Assembly (NCBI RefSeq): GCF_013409995.1
Contig: NZ_JACCBX010000005.1
Location: 372,001 to 436,000, forward strand
Direction of reading: 5' to 3'
DNA: 64,000 nt
Source of the DNA: Neobacillus driksii
GTDB lineage: Bacteria > Bacillota > Bacilli > Bacillales > Cytobacillaceae
Made by a program: the position numbers and the translations under genes. Of the stretch, positions 51,893 to 62,131 are shown piece by piece (the stretch's first letter is position 1; the number at the start of each line of letters is the position of its first letter). The notes under the pieces are model-generated. The model worked only from the letters and a program-made list of their open reading frames with translations, was not told the DNA's origin and made no database searches.

Positions 51893-52690
51893 TTACACAT
51901 TTAAATCTCTTTTTTTATAAAAGACAAAGGTCGCGACTGTAAGTGCAGCAATCAGGACGCCGGATAATAGGACAAAGATCGGCTCAAAACCGCCTCCGAA
52001 CATCACACTTTTTGCCTCGAAATATTTAAACGGGGTAATGTATTTTAAGCCTTCAATGTCTTCATTCAAGTCAATGGCAACCGAAATCACATACGTAAGC
52101 AAAAGAACGCCGGTTGCTAAGGAAGCTGCCGATTTGGATTTCCTTTTACCCGCTGCAAGGGAGCTGCCAATTACCATGAATAACAGCTGCAAAATAAACA
52201 TTCCCGCCATTGTCATTGCAATATCCTCGGTAACCACTTCACCATTGCTGTATTTCCTGACTAATGCAAGTGATGAAACAAAGGTAACCAAGTTCAAGAT
52301 TAGGATATTTGAGAATGCTGCCAGCAATTTTGCGGTAATAATTCGATTTCTTGATACGGGCTTAACAAATAAAAACTCCGTTGTTTTGTCCCGCTCTTCT
52401 TTTGCAATGATCGTTGCGCCGAGCATGGCCGCATGAATGGTCGCCATTAATAACAAATAGATAAATAGTAACCCGTAATAACCGGTTGCCGTTGAAATAT
52501 CAAATTCTCCTATTCCTAATACAGCAAGCATTGATTTGGGCATTCCCCCCAGCATTTCATTCATCGGCTGTCCAGAAGAAGAAAGACTCTCATATTTAAA
52601 CATCCCTGACGCAACCATTAGGAATATCCCGATACTCCAAAATAGAAGCGATTTTCTATGTGACTTCATTTCTTTTAAAAAAATATTCAT
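51893..52690 (-). CDS. ABC-2 type transporter permease (second copy in operon)
   Basis: A 265-residue protein with six hydrophobic segments. The start MNIFLKEMKSHRKSLLFWSI and the central AKEERDKTTEFLFVKPVSRN are typical of ABC-2 permeases. It is similar in layout to the permease encoded 20 bases upstream, so the two probably form a heterodimeric channel with the ATPase of the same operon. Substrate unknown; TetR-linked systems of this type often export antibiotics or peptides. Confidence 0.87.
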   Translation of the reverse strand: MNIFLKEMKSHRKSLLFWSIGIFLMVASGMFKYESLSSSGQPMNEMLGGMPKSMLAVLGIGEFDISTATGYYGLLFIYLLLMATIHAAMLGATIIAKEERDKTTEFLFVKPVSRNRIITAKLLAAFSNILILNLVTFVSSLALVRKYSNGEVVTEDIAMTMAGMFILQLLFMVIGSSLAAGKRKSKSAASLATGVLLLTYVISVAIDLNEDIEGLKYITPFKYFEAKSVMFGGGFEPIFVLLSGVLIAALTVATFVFYKKRDLNV

Positions 52691-52710
52691 CTTATCATCA
52701 CTTCTCCTTG

Positions 52711-53508
52711 TTAGACCGAGTGAATATCCTTTTTGGCATAGATATAGAAGCTAGCGCCAATCGCAATAATAATAACAACTGCTCCAGTTATTAAAAACGA
52801 AGCCTCATAACCAGATTTCTCTATGATATAAGCAGTATCAAAATATTTGAATGGAGACAGATACCGTTTTACTTCATCACCGGAAGTGCTACTAAACATT
52901 CCTAAAAAGTAGAAGGCAAAAACAGTTGCAAGCGACACCGTCAACACTGATTTTATTCTTTGAACAACGACAGAGATAATAATTCCTAATGCTAGAAAGA
53001 TCAGTTGTACAAAAAATACAGTCAATGAAAGCAGGATAAAAATGCTAACCTTAAAGTCTACTGTTGCTACTTGGTATGCGAGCAGGGTCGCTGCTGCTAA
53101 ATATATGATATTCGTTATGATAATTGAGATCAGTGCCGCCAATAATTTGTTTGTTAACACCGCGGTACGTGTAACCGGTTTTGTTAATAGAAAGTCAGCG
53201 GTTTTTTCCCTGACTTCTTTGCTGACAATACTCGTACCAAGGTTCATGGCCTGAATCGCACCGCAAAGCGTAACGAACGACAGCCCATAGCAATAGAAGC
53301 CAAGGATGGAGAAGAAATTATCAAGATTTATCCCGAAGGCTTCTCTTAGAGCAACCGGATACCCTTCAAGCAGCTTCCTAAATTCTTCTGTATCCTTTGT
53401 AAAAGAAGGAAAAAATGACATAAACAGCGCTACGACGGCAATTAATGATAGCGTCCAGATCATTGTAGACTTTCGATAAGCCCTTAATTCATGAAGTAGG
53501 ATATTCAT
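52711..53508 (-). CDS. ABC-2 type transporter permease (first copy in operon)
   Basis: 265 residues from the ATG at 53508, the same length as the downstream permease and beginning in the same way (MNILLHELRAYRKSTMIWTL). The matching block SKEVREKTADFLLTKPVTRT shows that the two permeases are paralogues from a tandem duplication. It overlaps the end of nothing: the ATPase stop at 53513 is 4 bases upstream. Six hydrophobic segments. Confidence 0.87.
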   Translation of the reverse strand: MNILLHELRAYRKSTMIWTLSLIAVVALFMSFFPSFTKDTEEFRKLLEGYPVALREAFGINLDNFFSILGFYCYGLSFVTLCGAIQAMNLGTSIVSKEVREKTADFLLTKPVTRTAVLTNKLLAALISIIITNIIYLAAATLLAYQVATVDFKVSIFILLSLTVFFVQLIFLALGIIISVVVQRIKSVLTVSLATVFAFYFLGMFSSTSGDEVKRYLSPFKYFDTAYIIEKSGYEASFLITGAVVIIIAIGASFYIYAKKDIHSV

Positions 53509-53512
53509 GGCT

Positions 53513-54400
53513 TTAGGCCTCCTTCTCGTAGTAGTGCATAAAAATCTCCTCAAGGTCTGGCTCTTCAATCCATAGATTTGTAATCTCTATTTCCGCAATT
53601 TTCCTCATGACTTCATTGATATTTCCTTTAAATAAAAAGCTCGTTAGGTTACCCTTTACTTCTAATTTATTTACACCAGGCAGGTTAAAGTAATAGGGGG
53701 CGAGGGTTTCTTTTGTTTCTACTTTGAACTTCTTATAGGTATTTTCTTTCAATGTACTAATCTTTTCTACGGTAACAATCTTTCCCTCTTTTATAATGGC
53801 AACCCGATTACAAAGTCGTTGAACCTCGGTTAGGATATGAGAGGAAAATAGAATGGTAGCACCTTTTCTATTCTCTTCCTCAAGCAGTTCAAAGAACTTC
53901 TGCTGCATAAGAGGGTCTAATCCACTCGTCGGTTCATCCAGAATAATCAACTTTGGCTCATGTAGCAGCCCTTGAACAATCCCAACCTTCTTTTTATTTC
54001 CCAGTGAAAGATCGTCAATTTTTTTGTTGAGATCTAAATCCATAATTTCCGCCAATTCTTTGATTCTCTTACTGCAATCCTTTTTATAAAAACTAGCCGA
54101 ATAGTTTAATAGATCTTTGACCTTCATATTGTCGTAATAAAAAACTTCAGATGGCAAATAGCCAATTTCCTTCTTAATTTCAGGGGCAAATTGGACAGTA
54201 TCCTTCCCAAAGATAGTCGCGCTTCCGCTGGTAGGATAAATGAGGGAGAGGAGTGTCCGAATGGTAGTCGATTTCCCCGCACCATTCGGTCCGATAAATC
54301 CAAAAATCTCACCTTCCTCGACAGAAAAGCTAATGTCGCTGATCCCTCTTGATTTGCCGTAAGTCTTTGTTAGATTCTTAATCTCAATCACATTCATCAT
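53513..54400 (-). CDS. ABC transporter ATP-binding protein of the TetR-linked operon
   Basis: 295 residues from the ATG at 54400 (AAGGGGG upstream; the 42 codons before it overlap tetR). Walker A is GPNGAGKST, the signature is LSLGNKKKVG, and Walker B is IILDEPTSGLDP. A C-terminal domain of about 80 residues (FKVETKETLAPYYFNLPGVN) is typical of drug-export ATPases of the YhcH/BcrA type. It lies 10 bases after tetR and 4 before the first permease. Confidence 0.92.
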   Translation of the reverse strand: MMNVIEIKNLTKTYGKSRGISDISFSVEEGEIFGFIGPNGAGKSTTIRTLLSLIYPTSGSATIFGKDTVQFAPEIKKEIGYLPSEVFYYDNMKVKDLLNYSASFYKKDCSKRIKELAEIMDLDLNKKIDDLSLGNKKKVGIVQGLLHEPKLIILDEPTSGLDPLMQQKFFELLEEENRKGATILFSSHILTEVQRLCNRVAIIKEGKIVTVEKISTLKENTYKKFKVETKETLAPYYFNLPGVNKLEVKGNLTSFLFKGNINEVMRKIAEIEITNLWIEEPDLEEIFMHYYEKEA

Positions 54401-54410
54401 CACTGCCCCC

Positions 54411-55034
54411 TTATTTGTAAAAGCATTTAATGAAAAGCTCAAAATATTCTTCTGCTTCCAGAAAAACTTTATCATAATCAATCTTGTGACCAGGGACCAT
54501 TTTCGCTTTGTGGAGCTCCTCATCACTCATTTTTTCAAAGGTCCATGAAATGACTTTTAATATTTTTTGAACATCGACGTCATCCCTAAATTTCGAGAGA
54601 TCGATTCCATCATAGATGATCCCTATATTTACCGCGTTAAGTTCCATTTTCTTTTTATCAAATTCGTCCTTTATTTCCGGTGAGTCTTGCATAAAGGCTT
54701 CTTGGATAAATGTTAAGATATCTGGGTATTGTTGCTGCAGGTCCATTTTGATGAGCACTGCCTGGCGAATTCTTTTAAAAAAGTCTCTTTCGGTTAAGTC
54801 AACCTTTTTATAAAATTCATCTGCCACCAGGTTGTAGCAATAATCAAATAGGAAGAAGAACAACTGCTTTTTATTTTTAAAATAATGAAAGAGCAGCCCC
54901 TTTGAAATGCCAGCCTCTTTCACCATTTCATTTGTTGATGCGTTATCATACCCCTTTTGGGCAAATTCCTTAATTGCTGCGTTGATGATTCGATCCTGTT
55001 TTTCCGAATCCAGGCTTAAAAACTTCGAAAACAT
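54411..55034 (-). CDS. TetR family repressor
   Basis: 207 residues. The helix-turn-helix is at about residues 25-45 (NASTNEMVKEAGISKGLLFH). The C-terminal two thirds are a helical ligand-binding domain. It is the first gene of the operon with the ABC exporter, which it probably represses together with itself. A pair of nested palindromes at 55060-55111, just before its start, is the likely operator. Confidence 0.93.
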   Translation of the reverse strand: MFSKFLSLDSEKQDRIINAAIKEFAQKGYDNASTNEMVKEAGISKGLLFHYFKNKKQLFFFLFDYCYNLVADEFYKKVDLTERDFFKRIRQAVLIKMDLQQQYPDILTFIQEAFMQDSPEIKDEFDKKKMELNAVNIGIIYDGIDLSKFRDDVDVQKILKVISWTFEKMSDEELHKAKMVPGHKIDYDKVFLEAEEYFELFIKCFYK

Positions 55035-55059
55035 GCTGTTTGGCCCCTTTCCATTTACC

Positions 55060-55111
55060 GTTGACCAGAGGAGTCAATCACAGTGTACTCCGATTGACTC
55101 CTCTGGTCAAC
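55060..55111. promoter_or_regulatory. Nested palindromes, likely TetR operator pair
   Basis: A perfect 19-base inverted repeat, GTTGACCAGAGGAGTCAAT (55060-55078) against 55093-55111, spaced by 14 bases. Each arm alone is a smaller palindrome, TTGAC-N7-GTCAA. It lies 26-77 bases before tetR and 86-137 before the divergent NERD gene. Two operators in mirror arrangement would seat two TetR dimers. Confidence 0.75.
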
Positions 55112-55196
55112 GCTAGACAAGCTATATTTTTTACAAAATTATGAAGTTTATATATTTAAGGGGGAGGATGTGCTAGGATACATTTGGAGGTGAAAA

Positions 55197-56138
55197 ATGA
55201 AAGAGCGTTCTGACTCACTTACATTAATGGGCTTAATTGCTGCCCAAAGCAGGCTGCCTGACAAACATCCAATGATTTCCGTGATTGCTTCCAAACAATC
55301 CATCCTTGAGGCTGGAATTGGCGGTGAGCAGCAGGTGGCAGATGTCCTTGGAAGGTATCGGTTTCCATTCAGAAATAACATTTTCCACGATTTATCACTT
55401 TCTTCCGACACTTACTTTCAAATTGACCACTTATTGAAAACACCCCATTACGGCGTCGTTTTAGAAACCAAAAACTTAGCAGGCAGTTTAGAATTCAGGG
55501 ATAACCCGCCACAGCTTATTCAAAAGCGAGAAGACGGACAAATCAAATATTATGAAAGTCCCGTCGTTCAATTGGAGCGTAATATAGAACTCTTTTCCGC
55601 ATGGTTATCCGAGCGGAATATTGATTTACCCCTATATGGCGCTATTGTATTAGCCTATCCGAAGCAACATGTGGACATTCCCCCTGCCGATACTAAGATA
55701 CTATTCCCGAACCTGGTCCCTCCTTTTATCAAAAGCCTTCCACGAGAAGGAAAGGGACTGGATACTTCTACATTTAACTGGCTGTCATCTGAATTATTGA
55801 GGTGTCATCAAACCTACATTCCAAAACCTGTTTGTGAATCTTATCAAATTCCGGTTAGTGCTATTAAACCAGGGGTGAGGTGTGTATCTTGTGGGAACAT
55901 TGGGATGAATAAAATACCAAGATCGTGGCACTGTCCAGTTTGTAAGGTGACCAATCATCTAGCTCATGAGCAGACTCTGAACGAGTGGTTTTTGGTGGTG
56001 AAGAGGACGATTACCAATCGGGAGTGCCGTGAGTTTTTGGGGGTGGATATCTATACAGCAAATCGAATTCTAAATAGCATGAATTTCATATGTAAAGGAA
56101 CATTTAAAGACAGAGTCTATAAAATGGACTTCAGGTAA
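55197..56138 (+). CDS. NERD domain protein with C-terminal zinc ribbon
   Basis: 313 residues. About residues 35-150 form a NERD (nuclease-related) domain, with the Asp and Glu-x-Lys core in YFQIDHLLKTPHYGVVLETK. Near residues 223-243 is a zinc ribbon, CVSCGN and WHCPVCK. The C-terminal 60 residues (WFLVVKRTITNRECREFLGV) look like a winged helix. NERD domains share the PD-(D/E)xK-like nuclease fold; the cellular role is unknown. GGAGGTG precedes the ATG. It is divergent from tetR and followed by a tandem repeat. Confidence 0.87.
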   Translation: MKERSDSLTLMGLIAAQSRLPDKHPMISVIASKQSILEAGIGGEQQVADVLGRYRFPFRNNIFHDLSLSSDTYFQIDHLLKTPHYGVVLETKNLAGSLEFRDNPPQLIQKREDGQIKYYESPVVQLERNIELFSAWLSERNIDLPLYGAIVLAYPKQHVDIPPADTKILFPNLVPPFIKSLPREGKGLDTSTFNWLSSELLRCHQTYIPKPVCESYQIPVSAIKPGVRCVSCGNIGMNKIPRSWHCPVCKVTNHLAHEQTLNEWFLVVKRTITNRECREFLGVDIYTANRILNSMNFICKGTFKDRVYKMDFR

Positions 56139-56147
56139 ACTAAGTGA

Positions 56148-56470
56148 TACTTGCTATCCGCAAGTATTTTCTGCTATCCGCAAGTATTTTCTGCCATCTG
56201 CAAGTATTTTCTGCTATCCGCAAGTATTTTCCGCTATCCGCAAGTATTTTCTGCTATCCGCAAGTATTTTCCGCTATCCGCAAGTATTTTCTGCCATCTG
56301 CAAGTATTTTCTGCTATCCGCAAGTATTTTCTGCTATCCGCAAGTATTTTCTGCCATCCGCAAGTATTTTCTGCCATCCGCAAGTATTTTCTGCTATCCG
56401 CAAGTATTCTCTGCTATCCGCAAGTATTTTCCGCTATCCGCAAGTATTTTCTGCCATCCGCAAGTATTCC
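56148..56470. repeat. 20-bp intergenic tandem repeat, about 16 units
   Basis: The unit CAAGTATTTTCTGCTATCCG repeats with exact 20-base spacing from 56161 to 56460 (15 units) plus partial ends. Variants are CCATCCG, CCATCTG, ATTCT and TTCCG. The first partial unit forms TACTTGC-TATCC-GCAAGTA, so each junction keeps a small GC-rich dyad. It lies between the NERD gene and pepT. The open frames across it are products of the repeat, not genes. Confidence 0.95.
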
Positions 56471-56612
56471 ATCACCAACCATCACTACGAAACCCATATT
56501 ACCTATTTTAAGCAAAAGCAAAAGCAAAACCAAAACCACATCCCATTTCCTCCCACCCCCATGCACATGCTATTATTAAGTGGTAAAAAATTGAAAGGGG
56601 AGTGCTGCAAAA

Positions 56613-57839
56613 GTGAAAAACGAAATCATTGAGAGATTTACTTCCTATGTGAAGGTGGATACGCAGTCGAATGAGAGCAATGAGAGCTGTCCTTCTACAC
56701 CTGGACAACTCACGTTGGCCAACATGCTGGTTGAGGAGTTAAAGTCGATTGGAATGCAAGAGGTGACAATCGATGAAAATGGGTATGTGATGGCAACCCT
56801 TCCTTCCAATACGAACAAGGATGTACCAACGATCGGGTTTTTGGCTCACGTCGATACTGCCACCGATTTCACAGGCAAGAACGTGAACCCACAAATCATT
56901 GAAAACTATGACGGGAATGATATCCCTCTTAACCCAAACGTCACCATGACAACGAAGGATTTCCCAAGCCTGCCAAGCTATAAAGGGCACACGCTGATAA
57001 CTACGGACGGTACCACACTGCTGGGTGCCGATAACAAGGCGGGGATTGCTGAAATCATGACCGCAATGTCTTACCTCATTCAACATCCAGAAATTAAGCA
57101 CGGTAAGGTTCGCGTTGCGTTCACGCCGGATGAAGAGATTGGCAGAGGTCCGCATAAGTTTGACGTTGCAGCATTCAACGCCAAATATGCTTACACTGTC
57201 GATGGTGGTCCGCTAGGGGAGTTGGAATACGAAAGCTTTAATGCTGCTGCAGCTAAAATCACAATCAAGGGCACTAATATTCATCCAGGCTCAGCAAAAG
57301 ATAAAATGGTGAATTCAATGAAGATTGCCATGGAATTACATAGCCAGCTGCCAGCCCTGGAAGCACCTGAGCATACAGAAGGTTATGAAGGTTTCTTCCA
57401 TCTGATTTCCTTCAACGGTGATGTCGAGCAAACGAAAATGTATTATATTATCCGTGATCACGACAAAGAAATCTTCGCAGCGAGAAAAAATAGAATCGAA
57501 AGCATTGTCGACATGCTCAACGATAGATACGGCAAAGATTCAATCCTACTGGAATTAAAAGATCAATATTACAATATGGGTGAAAAAATCAAACCGGTTA
57601 TGGAAATCGTCGACATTGCCCAACAGGCCATGGAAAACCTTGAGATCAAACCGCTCATTAAACCAATACGCGGTGGTACGGATGGCTCACAGCTTTCTTA
57701 TATGGGTCTGCCGACTCCAAATATTTTTACAGGCGGAGAGAACTTCCACGGCAAGTATGAATTTATTTCAGTCGATAATATGATTAAAGCAGTCAACACT
57801 GTCATTGAAATAGCAAAGCTTTTCGAACAAAAAGCATAA
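56613..57839 (+). CDS. pepT: Peptidase T (tripeptide aminopeptidase)
   Basis: A 408-residue M20 metallopeptidase that removes the N-terminal residue of tripeptides in the cytoplasm. Zinc ligands are in [28 protein letters not shown] (catalytic Glu), [10 protein letters not shown] and [10 protein letters not shown]. Length matches the family. The start is a GTG with AAAGGGGA upstream. It is monocistronic with a clear terminator. Confidence 0.95.
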   Translation: MKNEIIERFTSYVKVDTQSNESNESCPSTPGQLTLANMLVEELKSIGMQEVTIDENGYVMATLPSNTNKDVPTIGFLAHVDTATDFTGKNVNPQIIENYDGNDIPLNPNVTMTTKDFPSLPSYKGHTLITTDGTTLLGADNKAGIAEIMTAMSYLIQHPEIKHGKVRVAFTPDEEIGRGPHKFDVAAFNAKYAYTVDGGPLGELEYESFNAAAAKITIKGTNIHPGSAKDKMVNSMKIAMELHSQLPALEAPEHTEGYEGFFHLISFNGDVEQTKMYYIIRDHDKEIFAARKNRIESIVDMLNDRYGKDSILLELKDQYYNMGEKIKPVMEIVDIAQQAMENLEIKPLIKPIRGGTDGSQLSYMGLPTPNIFTGGENFHGKYEFISVDNMIKAVNTVIEIAKLFEQKA

Positions 57840-57843
57840 AATT

Positions 57844-57870
57844 AAGCCCAACTGCACAGTTGGGCTTTTA
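57844..57870. terminator. Terminator after pepT
   Basis: AAGCCCAACT and AGTTGGGCTT form a 10-bp stem around GCAC, followed by TTTA. It is also the end of the convergent pseudogene. Confidence 0.88.
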
Positions 57871-58774
57871 CATTTGATAGCGATCCAAGATGGAGTAGAA
57901 ATCTTTTAAAAAGTCATTGAAAAGCTTGACTGTAGGGAGCATTTTGCGTTCTCTTGGTATAATGACCCCAACCGTACGGCTCACTTCAGGCTCAATAATT
58001 GGTACCTTAACCGTTGAACGGGGGAACCCATCCACCAGCGTGATTTCCGGAATTAGTGTAATTCCGAGACCAGCTGAAACCAACCCTTTTATCGAGTCTA
58101 TATCAACTCCCTCAAACGACACCTTCGGTTTGAAACCAAGCTGTTCACATGCTTGTACGATAATTTCCCTTAATATATATTCCTTTGGAAACAAGACAAA
58201 GGATTCTTCACGCAGTTGACTTAATTTTATCGCTGTCTGTTTGGCCAAAGGATGGCTAGAAGGTAAAAGTGTGACAATATTATCTGTAAATAATGTTGTC
58301 CCCACTATCTTCTTGTGTTTTGGAACAGGTCTGTTCAATGCCATATCGAACTCACCATTCATAACCCCCTTAATCAGTTCTTAATATGTGCCCTGTTTTA
58401 GTTAAAATTTCACTTGAGGGTGGTGTTCACGAAAGGCAGATATGGAGGTAGGAAGTGTATACCCAGCCAAGCTGCTTGGAAATCCTATACGAATTGTCCC
58501 TTTCATGGGGTCTAAGTATTCCTTAATTTCTCGTTGTGCCTCGTCAATTACCTTCATCGCGCTTGTTCCATATGCTCTAGAAACATCTGACCAATCATCG
58601 CAGTTTGACGTTTCGCCCCTCGCGGATGAATAAATTAACGCCGAGTTCTTTTTCGAGGTTAAAGATTTGCCTGCTTACAGCCGATTGTGCGACGTGCAGT
58701 GCGGTTGCAGCCTCGGTAACATGCTCGCGTTTCGCTACTTCCATAAAGTATTGAATCTGTCGTAATTCTAAAAT
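57868..58774 (-). pseudogene. Decayed LysR-type regulator, GltC-like
   Basis: The minus strand encodes a GltC-like protein in broken pieces. The HTH piece reads ELRQIQYFMEVAKREHVTEA and ALHVAQSAVSRQIFNLEKEL up to GRNVKLR. It then shifts frame near 58610-58620 (MIGQMFLEHMEQA) and again by a 2-base insertion (VIDEAQREIKEYLDPMKGTI). Two in-frame stops follow at 58402-58404 and 58381-58383. The last 164 codons (MNGEFDMALNRPVPKHKKIV onward) are an intact effector-domain end. The start codon position reads ATT (58772-58774) five bases after GAGG. At least four lesions, so it is not functional. It was divergent from gdhA. Confidence 0.9.
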
Positions 58775-58784
58775 GCTTACCTCG

Positions 58785-58807
58785 ATTCATCTCATTATGA
58801 GATGAAT
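58785..58807. promoter_or_regulatory. LysR-type operator palindrome between the gltC-like pseudogene and gdhA
   Basis: ATTCATCTCAT-T-ATGAGATGAAT, perfect 11-base arms with a one-base spacer. The core ATCTC...GAGAT resembles the GltC boxes of B. subtilis. It lies 107-129 bases before the gdhA start, next to the pseudogene start. Confidence 0.75.
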
Positions 58808-58889
58808 GTTATCTATTATTAATATTGTTAAGATTATTATTTAATTATAGAATATTGGTTATTAATAATCTAATTATTTAAAAAAATAA

Positions 58890-60296
<1,407 letters not shown>

Positions 60297-60301
60297 ATAG
60301 C

Positions 60302-60334
60302 AAGGGTGCCCCGAAAGCGGAGCACCCTTATTTT
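60302..60334 (+). terminator. Terminator after gdhA
   Basis: AAGGGTGC and GCACCCTT pair around a GC-rich loop and are followed by ATTTTAT. It overlaps the end of the convergent pseudogene. Confidence 0.82.
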
Positions 60335-61181
60335 ATGCCGTCTTTCTTAAGCCAATTCCTGCCCTCAACCATTCTTGAAACCATCATCCCCGCAACATTA
60401 TCTCCGCTTGCATTCAGCATAGTTGCTGGCGGGTCGATCAGCATATTGCTCCAAAACACTCTAATTCCTTGTCCCTTACCTGCCATAAACGCATATATCG
60501 TAAACGCCACAAAGAAATACACAATTGAAGCCACATAATAGGTGATACCTGCTTTAATATAAGAGCCTAATAGAATCGGACCGTATTGACCAACTAAGGT
60601 TGCAAAATAAGCTCCTAGACCAATAGGTGCTAGATACATAGTTAAAGAAACAACCTTCATCATTACTTCTGAGCCTGAACTTAAAAAGCTCGTAAAAGGC
60701 TTTCCTCGTTCTCCAACTGATTGCGCTGCGAACCCAAACAGAATGGATATCACGATATGCACCAACATATTGCTTCTCGAAAACAATTCTACGAAGTCTG
60801 GTACCGTACAATTTGTGCAACCGGATTTAATTCCTCCGCAGCCTCTGGTTTTACTAGTTTTAAATTTACACCATCACCAGGATTTACAAACTTCACTATA
60901 AAGTACATATAAATCGCTGAAATAAGACCTGTAAAGAGGAAGGTTCCAAACATCCAGCCAAGAATTTTCCCTAATCTTTTTGCTCCATCCATAGTTGCAA
61001 TAGAGGAGGAAATCGTAAAGAAAATAAGTGGAACAATGATCGTAAATAATAAATTTAAAAAGACATCACCGATTGGCTGGAGGATTACGGCGTCTTCCTC
61101 CATAACTAATCCGATCATAGCGCCAATGAGTATCGATAGTAATAAAATTATAGGAAAACGATAATTTTTCATTTTTTCCAT
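60328..61181 (-). pseudogene. Decayed dicarboxylate/amino acid:cation symporter (DAACS, GltP/GltT-like)
   Basis: The N-terminal piece (from the ATG at 61181, MEKMKNYRFPIILLLSILIG) covers helices 1-3 and runs to about VKPEAAEELNPVAQIV, where it leaves frame near 60800. The family sequence resumes in another frame as VPDFVELFSRSNMLVHIVIS and continues through KVVSLTMYLAPIGLGAYFAT. After FWSNMLI it jumps straight to DPPATMLNASGDNVAGMMVS, so roughly a hundred residues including the serine-rich hairpin and NMDGT-type motifs are missing. One frameshift plus an internal deletion make it non-functional. It is convergent with gdhA. Confidence 0.88.
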
Positions 61182-61379
61182 AGGTACTTCTCCTTTTCCA
61201 GATAAATAAAAAAAGTGTTTGTTCACTAAATCACTTTCTATTATATGATTATAACTTTATAGCAGATAGGGAAATTTTAATATTCTACTTTAAATTTCAA
61301 ATAGATTAAAAATAAGATCATCCTTTTCTATGTTATAATTAGCTTTACTTCATTTTTAAAAAGTAAAGGGGGAAAAAGG

Positions 61380-62096
61380 ATGGAAATTGGTTTACTTTCC
61401 ATACTTGGTTTAGGATTTGTTCTTGGTATCAAACACGCGATTGAGCCGGATCATGTTATTGCTGTATCCACCATCGCCAGTCAAAGTAAAAAGTTACTGC
61501 GTTCGTCTTTAGCTGGTGTGTTTTGGGGGATTGGTCACACTGCAACATTATTTATTATTGGAATCGTCCTTATTCTTATGAAGGGTGAGATTCCAGAAAA
61601 ATGGGCGATGTCATTAGAATTTTTAGTAGGAATTATGCTTGTTTACCTTGGTATTACTACGATTCTTTCCTTTAGAAATATTCATTTACATAAGCATGAA
61701 CATAATGGCGAGTTACATAAACATGTCCATTCCCATGACCATATCGGCACACATGAACATTCCCCTCAGTATAAAAAAGTTTCCTACCTAAAATCTATGC
61801 TAATTGGTTTGATTCATGGTCTTGCAGGAAGTGGTGCAATGATCGTTTTAACCATGAGTACAGTAAATAATGCATGGGAAGCAGCTGTTTATATCCTGAT
61901 TTTTGGAACTGGAACTGTAATCGGGATGCTTTTCTTTACTACCTTAATTGGAATTCCGTTTGTATTTAGTGCGAAAAAATTCAGTTTAAATAGGGCCCTT
62001 ACCCAGTTTACAGGTGTAATTAGTACTGTGTTTGGTATCTATTACATGTACAACTTAGGCATAACTGAAGGTTTATTTAAACTTTGGATCCAATAA
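61380..62096 (+). CDS. NiCoT/UreH-type nickel or cobalt transporter
   Basis: A 238-residue membrane protein with six hydrophobic segments. The metal-selective motif HAIEPDH (Hx4DH) is in helix 1-2, and a second GLIHGLAGSGAMIVL is in the middle. A His-rich loop (HLHKHEHNGELHKHVHSHDH, then IGTHEH) lies between, as in many nickel or cobalt permeases. The metal is not decided by sequence. AAAGGGGG precedes the ATG. It is monocistronic. Confidence 0.87.
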   Translation: MEIGLLSILGLGFVLGIKHAIEPDHVIAVSTIASQSKKLLRSSLAGVFWGIGHTATLFIIGIVLILMKGEIPEKWAMSLEFLVGIMLVYLGITTILSFRNIHLHKHEHNGELHKHVHSHDHIGTHEHSPQYKKVSYLKSMLIGLIHGLAGSGAMIVLTMSTVNNAWEAAVYILIFGTGTVIGMLFFTTLIGIPFVFSAKKFSLNRALTQFTGVISTVFGIYYMYNLGITEGLFKLWIQ

Positions 62097-62097
62097 A

Positions 62098-62131
62098 AAA
62101 ATATGGACCCCTATGATGGGGTCCATATTTT
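62098..62131. terminator. Bidirectional terminator between the NiCoT and ParR-like genes
   Basis: AAAATATGGACCCC (62098-62111) and GGGGTCCATATTTT (62118-62131) form a perfect 14-bp stem with A and T runs at the ends, between convergent stops. Confidence 0.92.

Noticed and set aside
56148-56470. CRISPR array.
   Set aside because: A 20-base head-to-tail repeat without spacers, and no cas genes.
56144-56632. Two overlapping plus-strand ORFs of 162 and 142 codons.
   Set aside because: They are translations of the 20-bp tandem repeat in two frames (SASIFCYPQVFSAIRKYF), with no ribosome site or domain.
57868-58362. An intact small LysR-substrate-domain gene.
   Set aside because: The upstream family sequence, including the HTH, is present but broken by stops and shifts, so this is the tail of a pseudogene.
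58442-58633. A plus-strand 63-codon ORF opposite the LysR region.
   Set aside because: It is the antisense shadow of the pseudogene; the family sequence is on the minus strand.
60328-60786. A separate small membrane protein gene after gdhA.
   Set aside because: It continues the symporter whose N terminus lies upstream in another frame, and it has no start site of its own.
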